Part shown: positions 23,286 to 33,838 of the stretch, piece after piece
How positions within the stretch are numbered: the first letter of the stretch is position 1
How the letters are laid out: each line of letters opens with the position of its first letter
NCBI GenBank assembly: GCA_015179025.1
Contig: WHUX01000088.1
Coordinates: forward strand, 62,001-126,000
From: Terfezia claveryi
Taxonomy: Eukaryota; Ascomycota; Pezizomycetes; Pezizales; Pezizaceae
DNA: 64,000 nt
Reading direction: 5' to 3'
Made by a program: the position numbers and the translations under genes
The notes under the pieces: generated by a model
Seen by the model: the letters and a program-made list of their open reading frames with translations, nothing else
Told to the model about the DNA's origin: nothing
Databases searched by the model: none

Positions 23286-24198
23286 ATGAAGCGCAGTCCG
23301 CAAGATTGCCCGCCGGGGCCCGTCCGGCCAGGCTGTTTCAGGCCAGCACGGACCTCGGCCAGTCCAGGGCCCCGGCGGCATGAGGGGTGGCCTGCAGTTG
23401 GTAACACTGCTTTGCATTCCGTTTCATGCTTTATTCCACGTTGTATCTACTACAGTATATATCAAAAGGTAATTATCTGCTCCCGTGTTCTCCCGTGGGG
23501 CCCGGGTTCCCCGCGAGCCAGGCCTCTCGCGAATATTGAGTTCTCGCGGAGGGCCCGGAACACCTGGAATCGGTGATCGGTAGGTTGTTACAGATCATGA
23601 GGTATGGAATATTATCATGGTACCTTGCTATATCCCGGTAAAAAAAAAAATTCATTGCAGTTAATAACCAATACTATGGAATCATACGAGATGAGGTACC
23701 TTAGGAAATAAGGTTGTAGAAAACAGATATTGATTTTAAATATTGAATTCAAGTAATATGGATATTATAGCACTGTAGCAGCTATGTAAAGAATAAACCA
23801 TGTACTCCTACACCGACTATTATATCGGAATTATGGGAACCTGTGCAAATTAATCCAATTGACATGCGTGGAAATTATGATGGAAGGTATTGAACAATAA
23901 ACTAGTGTACCTATTTGGCAAGAACAAAGTTCTTCTTCATGTACAGTAGACACCAGCCACTCACTATTCATGGAATTTCAATCGATATTATTCAACCCAA
24001 GAACTGCAATGGCTGCCTACAAGCTTCGTGCTGAAATAGCTCAGCTAGATAAGTTGTCTCCTTACAATACGAAGGTTTATGCTACGAGAGGCAGTATCGT
24101 TAAGTACATTAATACATTCGGGAACAAGTCACAAGTGTAAATGGGAATGTCAAACTAGTCACTATTCCTCCTATGTATGTTTGAAGCTACACAGGATG
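23286..24198. other. No gene recognised
   Basis: A GC-rich part (to about 23580) gives way to AT-rich DNA. Frames here follow composition, with no motif. Confidence 0.45.
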
Positions 24199-24498
24199 TA
24201 ACAGCAATGTTATCCTATACATACCAAGTTTACAAACAATCTTCATCTAGTTGTAGAAATCATTCTACGACATTCACTCGTTCGCGAGGATAATTTAGTA
24301 TATTCGTATACAATATGAGAGAAGCCGCTTGCTTGATAATGCTACTAATATGAAAGTAAGGAAAGCCGTCCGTCTTAAATACCCCGCTGATGACCCTAGA
24401 TACCTTAACAGAGAAATCCTTGACCAAATCTCACGTGAGCCCCACAACCATGCCGCGGTCAGCTTATCCTGCGTTGTCCTATTACCCTTGTTCCAACA
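24199..24498 (+). repeat. Candidate solo LTR, copy 2 of the repeat at 20.4 kb
   Basis: It begins TGTAACAGCAATG and ends TTGTTCCAACA, a TG...CA span of about 300 bp with CTTAAATACC as a TATA-like site. Its right part matches 20411-20564. I see no 5-bp target duplication and no internal coding region, so LTR status is an inference. Confidence 0.4.
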
Positions 24499-24517
24499 CT
24501 AGCCCCTAGCCCCAAAC

Positions 24518-25009
24518 AAGCTCATCTGAGCTCGGCTAGACGATTCAGCTGACCCTACCTGCCGGAGGTGCGGGAGGTACGAGGAGACAGGCAAGCATGT
24601 GGCCTTGGCCTGCTCTCATGGGGAAGGGATAGGTAGGTGGTGGAGCACGTGGGAGGAGGTAGACGGGAGAAAGAGGTGAGCAAAAAAGGCGATAGAGGGA
24701 GGGAAGGAGGTCACTATAGACCTGGCCGAGTCCTTCTTCGCCAAATTAGATCTAGGGTAGGTGGTAGGCTGGGAGAGGGGTTAAGGGGAGGGCCGGGACG
24801 GGCATGGCGGGGGGAAGTCTTTTATATATACGGGGGTGAGGCCGGTTAAGGGGCACGCGTGGTGGAGGGGGTAGGGGTGTTTTCTGCTTTTCTTTGGCTC
24901 GGGAGGCGGGGCGTTTATGCAGCCCGTTATCCCGTGGGTGTACCGAGTCTTCTGAGATGAGGGAACGGGTCCGCCTCATAGCCTTAGGCTCCAGAGACGT
25001 ACAGACTCA

Positions 25010-25040
<31 letters not shown>

Positions 25041-25044
25041 CATC
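24518..25044 (+). mobile_element. LINE-B 3' copy with 9-bp target-site duplication
   Basis: The element is 24527-25035 between AAGCTCATC at 24518-24526 and at 25036-25044. The plus strand reads the ORF2 C-terminal zinc knuckle (CRRCGRYEETGKHVALAC) and DLAESFFAKLDL, then the LINE-B tail and about 28 A. It is 5'-truncated. Confidence 0.9.
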
Positions 25045-25049
25045 CAAGT

Positions 25050-25520
25050 ATCACTGAGATATTCATAGTACTGTCCATCTGCCAGCCCTGCTTACTGGGT
25101 AATGACATCGACCCAACTTGGAGGTGTAGAAACGTGGAAAAACAAGGCTACTTGGATCCCTGGCCTGCATATATAGGAAAAACCTGAGGGGAAGGTGGGC
25201 GACATAGGAAGAGATCGATCAAAAAGAAATGGATGAGGAAGGTGAAGGAGGGGACATGATAGTGGTGGTTAACTTGGTGTAAACCCTCTTCACAAAGCGG
25301 AATTTAGGTTAATGTACTCATAAATCTCCTTTATATACTCAGAGATGGCAGATGGCGGTGGAGTTATCAAGATATTGAGAATGGTGTTTTCTCTTGTTAT
25401 TTCTTGGGCTCGGTGACCCCTATTATACCGAAGGCATTCAAGCGTAGCCTTTTAAGGGAAATCATCGGACCGTTCATGGCCTAGTCGATTGCTGGTCACT
25501 AGACTTCCGAAAAATAAAAT
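25050..25520 (+). mobile_element. LINE-C C-terminal and 3' fragment
   Basis: GGATGAGGAAGGTGAAGGAGGGGACATGATAG and GATGGCAGATGGCGG parallel 27090-27560 and 61150-61380. The reading is broken and there is no poly-A. Confidence 0.5.
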
Positions 25521-26045
25521 TAGCAATAGTCCTCGTATTTAAACTATATAGTTTATGACGGCTCGGCTTAATTGTTCAACCATGGGCCGCTCCCTACCCC
25601 GTATCTACGTACAAGACGAGGTTACTACCCATTAGCGCAGACAATTATTGATTTGACAGAGAAGGAAAAAGGAAATAACCTCCACATCTCCTCTCCTAAC
25701 CGATCCCCGGCCATCCTCAGAGATTCCCACAAGTTCGCGCACTACTCCTGCTCTCCGCCTACCCCCTTGTCCCCTCCCTTTCCCTTTCATGACTCAGGCA
25801 CACTTACACTATTATCACCAAACGGAGTTCTGGTTCCTCCCCGATTGGATCTGGGATGATTCGCTCTGCCACGGTCTTTGCTTCGGATATGTCTTGTGTA
25901 TATCGAAGCTGCTTACTTGATCCTCTTCCGTCGCATCAATTCCTCCAGTACTGATATACCTCCCAGTTCACACACCCTCCCTCGGTTGCTCCCTCTTCAT
26001 GAACCTATTACCCAGTTCACATAGGAGATGTGTAGTCCGGTCTAT

Positions 26046-26351
26046 GCCTCGTTTATCGGGCATGGGCCTCAGTCAGGCCTCTTGGGGTCATCCGCCTTTG
26101 GCGGTTAATGACAGCACGGAGACCCTCCCCATCTTGAGCTTTTCGTACTTTCAAGACATCTTGATGGCCTAGGGAGTCTACGAATTCCCTTCACACATGT
26201 ATCTATCTTCACTGCTTTCTGCACGCCGGACTTGGCAGATTAACTTGCCTTGTCCTGAATCCACCCGGGTTTCCGGGTGGCTCTTCATGGTCCCCTTACT
26301 GGGACCGAATAAGAATAACAAGTATTTTAAAAAAAAAAAAAAAAGGCCTCG
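26046..26351 (+). mobile_element. LINE-A 3' end inserted in block copy 1
   Basis: The insert is 26052-26345, flanked by GCCTCG on both sides (26046-26051 and 26346-26351). It carries the LINE-A 3' UTR (GGTTAATGACAGCAC, TTGGCAGATTAACTTGCC, CCCTTACTGGGACCG) and a poly-A. Block copy 2 at about 60265 reads ATGCCTCCCTTAG without it and serves as the empty site. Confidence 0.88.
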
Positions 26352-26988
26352 CTTAGAGTATGGTATAGCTCTGCTCTATATTGATTGGCATAATCTGGCT
26401 TATAACCAGGACAGTGAGCTTGTGATCCTCACAGATTCTGAGGCCGTCCTCTCCAACACCCTAAACCTAGCGTCGGGCCAACCACCCAGCTCTCAATTGA
26501 GGTTGAATTGCAACTGCTCTAAGCAAGAGGGAATCTCACGGACAGATATCATATCGTCCTCAAATTCCCGGAATATTCCATGTTCAGATTTATTTGGGCT
26601 TGAATTCCCATTCCTTGTAGCGGTACATGTATATTGCCGCGGCGTTGTGCGTAAAAAAGATATTCTTTATCGCTCTCGTTGCAGAGCATATTCATGCTGG
26701 TTCGTGTAAAATTAGCAGGGCTAGTATAGTAAAGTACGTTGGATGCCGTGTCCGCGGAGAGGCCCTACATAGATCGAGACTGGGCTGACATGGTGGAGGA
26801 GGAGTAGATGGAAATACTAGTGGTGGCGGGTATTCCGAAATGGAAAAGGTAGACCTGGTAGAACGAACTTTATATTGATGAAGACGATCATTTTGGGTGA
26901 CGGCCTTACCGTACCTACCGATGTGGCGAGCATACCAGGTATTGTAACCACGCGTATGTAAACAAATCACATGTCCAGCATCAGATTT

Positions 26989-27066
26989 TCTCCATACTCG
27001 CCCTCATGCTCCCCTTACTGGGACGGAGTAGAAGTACCAAAAAAAAAAAAAAAAAAAAAAAAAAAA
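26989..27066 (+). mobile_element. Very short LINE-A 3' end, shared with block copy 2
   Basis: 27001-27066 is CCCTCATGCTCCCC...GAAGTACC plus about 28 A, after TCTCCATACTCG. Block copy 2 has the same insertion at 61056-61114 with the duplication TCTCCATACTCG on both sides; here the right duplication is lost. Confidence 0.75.
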
Positions 27067-27649
27067 CTTGCCGCATTCCAAGAGATGGATGATAGGAAGA
27101 AGTGAATGAGGAAGGTGAAGGAAGAGGACAAGATGGTGACAGTCGACTTGGTTGGAAACCCTTTTCATTTGTGTAAGGCTGCCTTACCGAATGTAGTAAT
27201 AGCCGAGTGTAGTAATAATGACCAGCTCCGAGGTCGAGGCTCGTGTATATATAAGGGGCGTTGTGCGCAGGTTTTAGGTGTGTGGTACCGGTATGTAGAG
27301 ATCGTATTGCTTGCTTGTCTGTCCTGCTTGTGGGGGAAATAGAATGTATATATACCTGATATCTTGTTCTTCACATGGAAGCACATGCTTCATATGGATG
27401 CACATGAATGTGTTGAATAGCGCATGTATGAACTTCTGTATTTATCCAACAAGGGGATCCCTCAAGACGAGTGGATCGCCAGGCAAGCACATACAGAATA
27501 CATTCGTTCACAAGAGGATGGCAGATGGCGGCGGATGCTTAAGAATGTTGAGTTCAGGGTTTACTTTGTTATTTTCTGGGCTGGGGAGGCTGGACAAAAT
27601 CTGCGCCTGCTGTGCCGAATGCAGATGGCCTTCGGTCGACGGACTGTAA

Positions 27650-27730
27650 TATGAAAAGAACTAAAATTAAAAAAGAATTAAAAAAAATTAAAAAAAATAA
27701 AAAAAAATATAAAAAAAATAAAAAAAAATG
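27650..27730. repeat. A-rich AAAAATTA-type tail of LINE-C
   Basis: Interrupted poly-A with regular T breaks (TTAAAAAAAATTAAAAAAAA). Confidence 0.7.
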
Positions 27731-27917
27731 ATTAAGTTGTCAGCATATCTGTTGTAAGCTATGGCTTCCTATCAGGCGTCAGCAAACCTGTTGGCTGTGA
27801 TCGCACGTTACCTTAGCCTCATCCTCATCCTCATCTTCACCTCATCGCAAGTTGCCTGACCCACCACTCATAACTGCACCTCTGACCCCCAACCCTGGAA
27901 GCTATCCATTACCTCAC

Positions 27918-29707
27918 ATGAGTCTGGTTGCACTTATGTCTGCCTCTCCTCCTCTTGAGCCCACGCCCGAAACCCCCGCCGATCTACCGAAAGATCCTCG
28001 GACATGGGATCGCGAACAACTGAAAAGGTTTTTCAGAGCAAATCAGGATGAATATGGCCTGGAATATGACGACATCGAGCACATTTATGAAAACAATGTT
28101 CGTGGACGTCACCTTCCCAAGCTTACTGAGGAAAAGCTCTGTAACCACCCTTACAACTGATCAGGGAGTGGGGCGGCCACGGTGATTGACCTGATCAGTG
28201 AGGTTATCAAGCCATAACAACGTAAGTTCCACTTACCACAGAATTGTTGCAAGCCTTTTTCACCATACCATGTGAAATTCTGACAATTTTCGGGGGATAG
28301 AGATAAGCTCCCAATCCTGGGCAGAAGGAGATGAAGATATCAACATAGAATCACCAAATAAGCAAATACGCCTAGAGCTCAATTACAGGCACCTCGGCTA
28401 CAATAGCATCAAAGAACTCTGTGACCAGCTAATCAAGCCATTCCCAGAGTTTGCACATTGCCCAAGTGTAGATGAGCTCGATGACATGCTAAGGACCCCA
28501 CTATCTGTCTCACTTCCCTTTGCATCGGATGTTGATCTGAACATCTTAGCATCGCAGCCATTCCTGATCCCAAGGCACTTCTTAGCATTCAGTACCTTCA
28601 AAGACATATCAGGCCTTCTTGCTGCGATATTACTCCCAAGAGGTATCCTCCTCTCTAGAAATCAAAATGAAGATTCTTTTCATGTCATTTGGGACACAAT
28701 CATACAGGAAACTCTTAAGCTTTTTTCGGGTAATATATTCCTGGAGTTTCAGCGGAATGGTAGGGATGGCTCAGGAACGACTGACTACTGCACAGACCAG
28801 ACCAGATTTTTTGTGTTGGATGGACCAGGCTTTAGTATTCTGTGGTGTGGAAAAAAGTAGTCCTGAGATGCTACCTAAGGCTCGCACTGAACTCGAGGCC
28901 AAATATGGGGAATGGACTCCATTATTCTATGGTCAGTTACCGTTCGTTTTCGCCTATGCAACTGGTGATCGTATGATACAGTATGGTGCCTTTGCCCCTC
29001 ATCAACCTGCACCCACTAACACTAATTAGGTTTTACCGCATACTGCCGGGTGGTCAATGCCAGACTCTGAGCCACAACTTTTTTAACGCAAGCTTCCAAT
29101 CTAATCGGTTGGCCATCTTCCGCACTACTATAAATATTCTCCGATGCTTGAAAACCCTCAAGCGGTTGATCCCCTCTGAACGACCCCTGCGATTGTTTCA
29201 TGAGTATAGCCGTCCAATCTACGGTCTTGAAGCGGATACCTTCATTAGCTGTATCCGAGGAGCTTCGGAACTTGTACACAATAATTTGGCAGCAGCAGCC
29301 AAAGTACATCATAAACCTTGCAAAGCAGCCAAGATACGGAAGAACTAAAACTGCTTTACACCTCTACCCTATCGGCTTCCACCCCCGCCTGAGGAGCATT
29401 TTGGAACTAAGGCACGCCGTTCAAGGTATTCATTCAGGACATGGAAGGAAATGTACGCCTAATTGGTTTGGAGTATGCAGGTAAAGAGGGAGTGGTAGAA
29501 GATGGTAATATTTTACGCCATTGGCCAACTCCGGAAGGAGGAATGTATTTGAAGCGTATTGATGTTTACACTGTGGCTAAGATGATGGGAGAATACAGTT
29601 CACTACTTAGAGGTGAAAATAGTAGAGCAGGGTACACGTTTATGACGAGGCTGGAACAAGGACTATCGACCAAAGATGCCTTGAAAGATCGTTGGTTCTT
29701 GGACTAG
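27918..29707 (+). pseudogene. Crinkler-type gene: SAM-like domain plus kinase-like C-terminus, broken
   Basis: First ATG at 27918. About 27990-28200 encodes a SAM-like fold (WDREQLKRFF, YDDIEHIYENNVRGRHL, LTEEKL, then TVIDLISEVI) broken by an in-frame TGA. GTAAGT at 28221 and a TAG acceptor near 28301 suggest an intron. The next part reads IKELCDQLIKPFPEF, then FLIPRHFLAFS. About 28790-29030, in another frame, gives RPDFLCWMDQALVF, LPFVFAYATGDRMIQYG. About 29030-29347 gives LIPSERPLRLFHEYSRP, and 29441-29707 gives VRLIGLEYAGKEG and RIDVYTVAKMMGEY, like a degraded kinase C-lobe. I recall this order from Crinkler-family proteins of fungi such as Rhizophagus; it is not checked. Frameshifts and stops make it a pseudogene. 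A second, inverted copy lies at 58.7-59.8 kb. Confidence 0.6.
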
Positions 29708-30471
29708 GGCAATTTTCATTTACTGTCGCGGCTTTCTTCTTTTCGTGTGAGGATGAGATGACTCTTTATTTTCTTGTCTTGGTGTTTTACGAGTTATTTG
29801 CTTTTGATTCTGACTTCACTGCGGTAAAGTTTGCATGCTTTTGCCCTTAGTTTTTAATTCGTTAGGAATGTGGTACTAAGTACCACATGGCTGCATATAT
29901 TCCTTAGATATTTGATATTTACTACACGCCGTGGCATTGAAAACTTTTGACCAAAATTTTAATCCGTAACGGCCTGGTCCGTTGCGATATCCAGTCCATA
30001 CCGGTATGGACCGGGCTATACCGATATAGACTGAATCCCGGAACGGACCAGAACATATACACTGGGCGAAGGTGACTGGTTTCCTCGCTTCGAGAGAACC
30101 AATCGAAAACGCTTGGGAAATTTGACCATCTTGCAGGAGAATCCGATCGTGGGGGCTGGCTGACCGTGAGACTCCACTCTATGCTTTATCCCTGTCCCTT
30201 TCACTGCAAGACACAGCAAAAGCTGACAGCTGATGTGATTTCGTAAATATTTCGGGATTGATATGTGTTCATAACGGGGCTTGACCACGACAATATTGAC
30301 ATCTAATATATTTCTCTATTCTCCATTTTTCAGAAAGCTTTCATGGTACGTTCATAACAGGCCACTGCTCGAGCATGCTGGTGAAAGGTACCACGTGATG
30401 CATCACTAGTTGTTGTTGTTGTTGTTGACATATTGACTGATCTGGTCAGCACGCTGCATGCACGGCAATAA
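29708..30471. other. No gene; hairpins and a repeat-D copy
   Basis: 29868-29888 is a perfect 10-bp inverted repeat (ATGTGGTACT-A-AGTACCACAT). 29995-30010 is the palindrome TCCATACCGGTATGGA. A (GTT)n microsatellite lies at about 30410-30427. Confidence 0.55.
29972..30056. repeat. Repeat-D copy with inverted ends
   Basis: CCTGGTCCGTTGCG at the left faces CGGAACGGACCAG at the right, and the right flank is AACATATAC. The right end matches 35310-35350 and, inverted, 47544-47600 (GGCCCAGAACATATAC). Confidence 0.5.
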
Positions 30472-31101
30472 TTTATCGCTGTACTGAGTACTGCATTATC
30501 TGAGCCTGAAAACTCCCTGTCCATCGATACAGAAAACTCTGCTGCGGTGGATAGGCAGGGGTCTTCATTCTCAGATAAATCGGTAGTTACGTATACTAGT
30601 ACCGGTACTGACTATCGGCATGAGGAGTATGGCAGCGCGTATACAGCAATTTATGGGTCAACGGGATATACTGCTCAACGGAATAGCCCAGCCCATGAGG
30701 GTTGGTTGCCTGCAGGAGCAATGTGTTCTGTCTTATATGTGCCTAGGTCAATGCTCAGTGGAATATACAGGTAATAATGAATTTATATAATCACGCAAGT
30801 TCAAGATGTTCAGATCGAAAAGCGTATCAGTCGGATTTGGAGGATGATTATAGGACTATAGAGAAAGCTTCAGACACACATCGTGTGAAGAGGTCAACGT
30901 TGGGAAGTAGAATAAGTGGCACAACCCAGCGATCACAGGTTGAGGAAGCTCAGAGACAGAAGCTCTCAGGTTAGTTTATTTCTCACTGGAGAATTATGAG
31001 ATATGCTAACATATGTAGTAGAAGAGAATGTTTTGGAGCAATATTTATTACAATTGTGTGCCTGCGACCTACATCTGAGAGGTGTGTATTCAGCACACTT
31101 A
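30472..31101 (+). pseudogene. 3' exons of a host gene ending at a LINE-B insertion
   Basis: Three phase-compatible coding pieces. The frame is open from 30472 to 30770 with no early ATG, so a 5' exon is missing. 30806-30969 follows a very short possible intron (acceptor could also be 30799). 31019-31099 follows a good 49-nt intron (GTTAGT...GCTAACATATGTAG). The product is Ser/Thr/Tyr-rich, then charged (SDLEDDYRTIEKAS, VEEAQRQKLS), then VEENVLEQYLLQLCACDLHL. If the 8-bp AGCACACT flanking the LINE-B is its target duplication, the pre-insertion gene read SAH then TAA, so the LINE landed at the stop codon. Family unknown. Confidence 0.45.
30970..31018 (+). other. 49-nt intron in the host gene fragment
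   Basis: GTTAGT donor, TGCTAACA branch site and ATGTAG acceptor; the frame is kept across the join. Confidence 0.6.
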
Positions 31102-32133
31102 ATCCTTTTTTTTTTTTCTTTTAATAGTCTTATACCCAAATCGACCTAAGTTCATGACGGGCCTCCCCTTTAAGGTTCGACCTATACTTTCGGTACCAGA
31201 AGCGTGCGCAACAATAAATTAACCTCCCGCCCCCGACTTGCCTTCCGACACCTTATCTCAGGCTGAGATTGGAAAAGAAAGTCTCAACCAGGTCTTCGAA
31301 AACCTCCTTGTCCCTGTCCTTCCTTTTCCGCAACCATCTGTCCTTATCGTTCGCCTGTTCCCCATGAACTCCACTTTCTCCCAATCCACTCGCCCGCAGG
31401 ACATGATAGAGCGACACGTCTGCCTGTTTCCGTATCCACCTCACAAAACCTGCAGACTGGGTCTACCTTGGAATCCAAAATATTTCTCCACATCTGTAGC
31501 TTTCCCTTCCCAGTTTTGCAATGTACATAATTAACCCTTCCCAGTTCTGCAATGTACATAATTAACCCGTGCTTTCCTATTCCACCTCAAGACCCTTCTC
31601 ATACCTATCCCCACTATCTTCCGGCTTGCCTGTCTCTTCTTATTCCAAGCCTGCCTCACTCCCCCCTCTATAATAGTTCCTCTTCCTAGCTGCTCTGCCC
31701 CTTGCTTTCCTAGCCGGTCTGCCTGTTTATTTCCATATATCCCGATTTGTGCCTTAACCCAGCCAAACCGGACAGCAGCTTCCCCTAATATCTTCTGCCT
31801 CTCTGCCATCTCTTCCAAAACCCACCTTCAGTCTTCTATCCTGGCTGCACCTGACTGCCCTGCTGCTACAGCCTGTGAGTCTGTCATAACCAAGACCTTT
31901 TCTTCGTTCCTCGCTGCCTCTCCGTCCCACACCGTTGCCAACTTCCCTAAGCTGTTACATCCGTCCACTCTTTCTCTAAGAACAACTGCAAACCAGTCTC
32001 CTCTGACCCCTCCCCCTTCCACTCTGCTCCCATCCGTAAACCAAATCTGGCAACCGTCTGCTGCCTCATTGAATTTAAGATTCCATTCTCTATTGGAGAT
32101 TTCTCTCCTAACCAGAGATCAACCGAGCACACT
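31092..32133 (-). mobile_element. LINE-B copy, 5'-truncated in the RNase H domain
   Basis: The element is about 31100-32125 between AGCACACT at 31092-31099 and 32126-32133. A T-run at about 31106-31118 leads into TATACCCAAATCGACCTAAG (LINE-B tail). The minus strand reads RNase H (VLVMTDSQAVAAG, GIYGNKQADRLGKQGAEQ), WNRKARVNYVHCRTGKG and a zinc knuckle (CRFCEVDTETGRRVALSC). Frameshifts break it. A 36-bp unit encoding RVNYVHC.TGKG is duplicated in tandem at about 31499-31568. Confidence 0.85.
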
Positions 32134-32247
32134 AAAATGTATAATACGTCCTACAGAAGTAGTTGGTCAATAGAGCACTGCATATGAATCAAGAAGCGCA
32201 AAACTGATTACCAACCTATGAAGTTTCAACACCTCCTGGCGAGAGAT

Positions 32248-32428
32248 AACAATTCAAATTTTCTTTTATTTTTTTTTTTATATTACAATACTCATTACTC
32301 CTATTCGGCCCCGGGTAGTTAGGGGGCCATGAGGAGCCACCTGGAATCCGGGTGGACTTAGGACAAGGCACGTTAATCTACCAGGTCCAGAGCGCAAAAG
32401 CAAAACGGCGAAAGACACAACAATTCAA
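32248..32428 (-). mobile_element. LINE-A 3' end with 10-bp target-site duplication
   Basis: The insert is 32258-32418 between AACAATTCAA (32248-32257) and AACAATTCAA (32419-32428). It contains a T-rich run, ACTCATTACTCCTATTCGGC, GGGGGCCATGAGGAGCC and TTAATCTACCAGGTCC. It interrupts the coding frame that follows. Confidence 0.88.
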
Positions 32429-32729
32429 TAGGAGTGAGTGTCTTTCCCGATGAAGGCTGGAATTTGAGCTGATTGTTACTTGAGTGGCGCAAAATAAATT
32501 TCTCCAGGTTGGCATCCATACTTTCCTCAGAAATACATCCCCGATTCTGAATAGCTGTGGACAAAAGGTCCTCAGAAGTTGAATGTGTAGTAGTTACATT
32601 CACTTCAGCAGTTTCTCGAGAGTGTGCAGCAGCTTTCCGCGGGGGTGTATAGCTTATGCTTATAAGAAATTTCTCAGAAACAGAATCGCTCGAGGCTCGG
32701 CGTTTACGTTGTTTACTTTCCTTCGTCAT
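32429..32729 (-). pseudogene. Host reading frame cut by LINE-A
   Basis: The ATG at 32729 (minus strand) opens a basic N-terminus (TKESKQRKRRAS) and a Ser/Thr-rich body of about 104 codons, to KTLTPIELL. LINE-A then enters and adds foreign codons. Across the empty site the frame would run about five codons further to a TGA, or to a spliced exon I cannot see. Nuclear-type basic start; family unknown. Confidence 0.45.
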
Positions 32730-32764
32730 TCCTCCCTCATTTTTTCTCTCTCTCCTTAGTCATC

Positions 32765-32826
32765 CATCCACTAGTCACTTTCCCCATATAGCCTTCATCC
32801 ACTAGTCACTTTCCCCATATAACCTT
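32765..32826. repeat. 31-bp perfect-type tandem duplication
   Basis: CATCCACTAGTCACTTTCCC...CCTT occurs at 32765-32795 and again at 32796-32826, differing at one base. Confidence 0.9.
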
Positions 32827-33754
32827 CTAATGTCCGCCTTCCTCATATGCAATACACTAATGTCCACATCATTTGCTGGCATCCACCCTTAGTTGTATTA
32901 GATGGAAGGCTAAAGACGTACTAGGAGTAGAAGAAATTAAAGATATAGAATTGATAATGTAAAAGCCAAATGTATAGAGCTAGAAAGATATATGAGATGT
33001 TAAAACATGTGTATCCTGATCAGCTGGAGCAGCAATATTGGGATACCTTTCTGGCTCATTATCACATCAATGACAAAGTTGGTGTATTTTGCTTGCGCTT
33101 GGAATCACTTGCAGCATTTGATGTGACAGGATGAAAGAATGTTTGCAAGGAGAAAATCTGTAACTTGAGCAGCTAAAGTAGCAGCTTGTCCAATTCTTCT
33201 ATTCGAGGGGAGGGAGGAGTAGCGTGTGGAAGCGGTGGGGATAAGGAAGTGAGAAGGTGAGAACCGAATCGGGTGGTTGGTGGAAGGATATTACGAGAGT
33301 AGGGATTGGGGTAGTAAAATCCTTGTTTTAGGTACGATGATCCTTGGGATTGGGAGTGGGAATAATAATCTCATGCTCCACTTAACTGGCCATATGAACC
33401 TATTACAAGTGAAGTTTCGAAAGTCATGATGCTTGAGTGAGAAACTTTAATGAATCCCTCGCGAATTTCACAGATTAACTCAGTAAATGTAGTCAGGGGG
33501 AAATATTTACATACAGTATAACCAACATTCCTGCCGAGTAACTAGTCGAGGTCTCATAAAATTCGACGTAGATTAACTCATACACTCCGTTGACCATATC
33601 TCTGCGGATCAGAACAGCATATAGTACGTCGGCATAATATGTATGCTAGTTTAAGATTCAGTGATGCAGTAAATTCTTAAGCCAGTCTGCTGAAAATCAT
33701 TAAATATAAAGCTCGTTGTTAGTAGAATTGCGTCTACCTCCAATTAACATCTCA
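32827..33754. other. No gene recognised
   Basis: AT-rich intergenic DNA upstream of tRNA-Asp. No frame or repeat that I can name. Confidence 0.5.
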
Positions 33755-33838
33755 TCTTTGGTAGTATAGTGGTAAGTATTCCCGCCTGTCATAAATGACT
33801 GAGCGCGGGCGACCGGGGTTCAATTCCTCGCCAAAGAG
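33755..33838 (+). tRNA. tRNA-Asp (GTC) with a 12-nt intron
   Basis: Acceptor TCTTTGG pairs with CCAAAGA. The D arm is AGTATAGTGGTAAGTAT. The anticodon stem CCCGC/GCGGG has anticodon GTC. The T arm is CGGGG-TTCAATT-CCTCG (one wobble). Between A37 and base 38 lie 12 extra bases (about 33792-33803), the canonical position of nuclear tRNA introns. Confidence 0.88.

Larger units (their letters stand above)
25533..27800 (+). repeat. Duplicated block, copy 1 (LINE-C with a LINE-A inside)
   Basis: Colinear with 59812-61577 from CGTATTTAAACTAT to GCAAACCTGTTGGCTGTGA. The block includes a LINE RNase H remnant at about 26350-26500 (LAYNQDSELVILTDSEAVLS, then PPSSQ), a C-terminal LINE part near 27090-27200 and an A/T-rich tail at 27650-27730. 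Matching DNA continues past the A-rich tail, so this is a segmental duplication and not two LINE insertions. Confidence 0.75.

Noticed and set aside
23232..23576. Overlapping GC-rich frames on both strands
   Set aside because: They follow the GACTGG minisatellite composition; no motif.
26197..26709. 170-codon plus-strand frame
   Set aside because: It reads through the LINE-A poly-A into LINE-C RNase H; a chance fusion of two elements.
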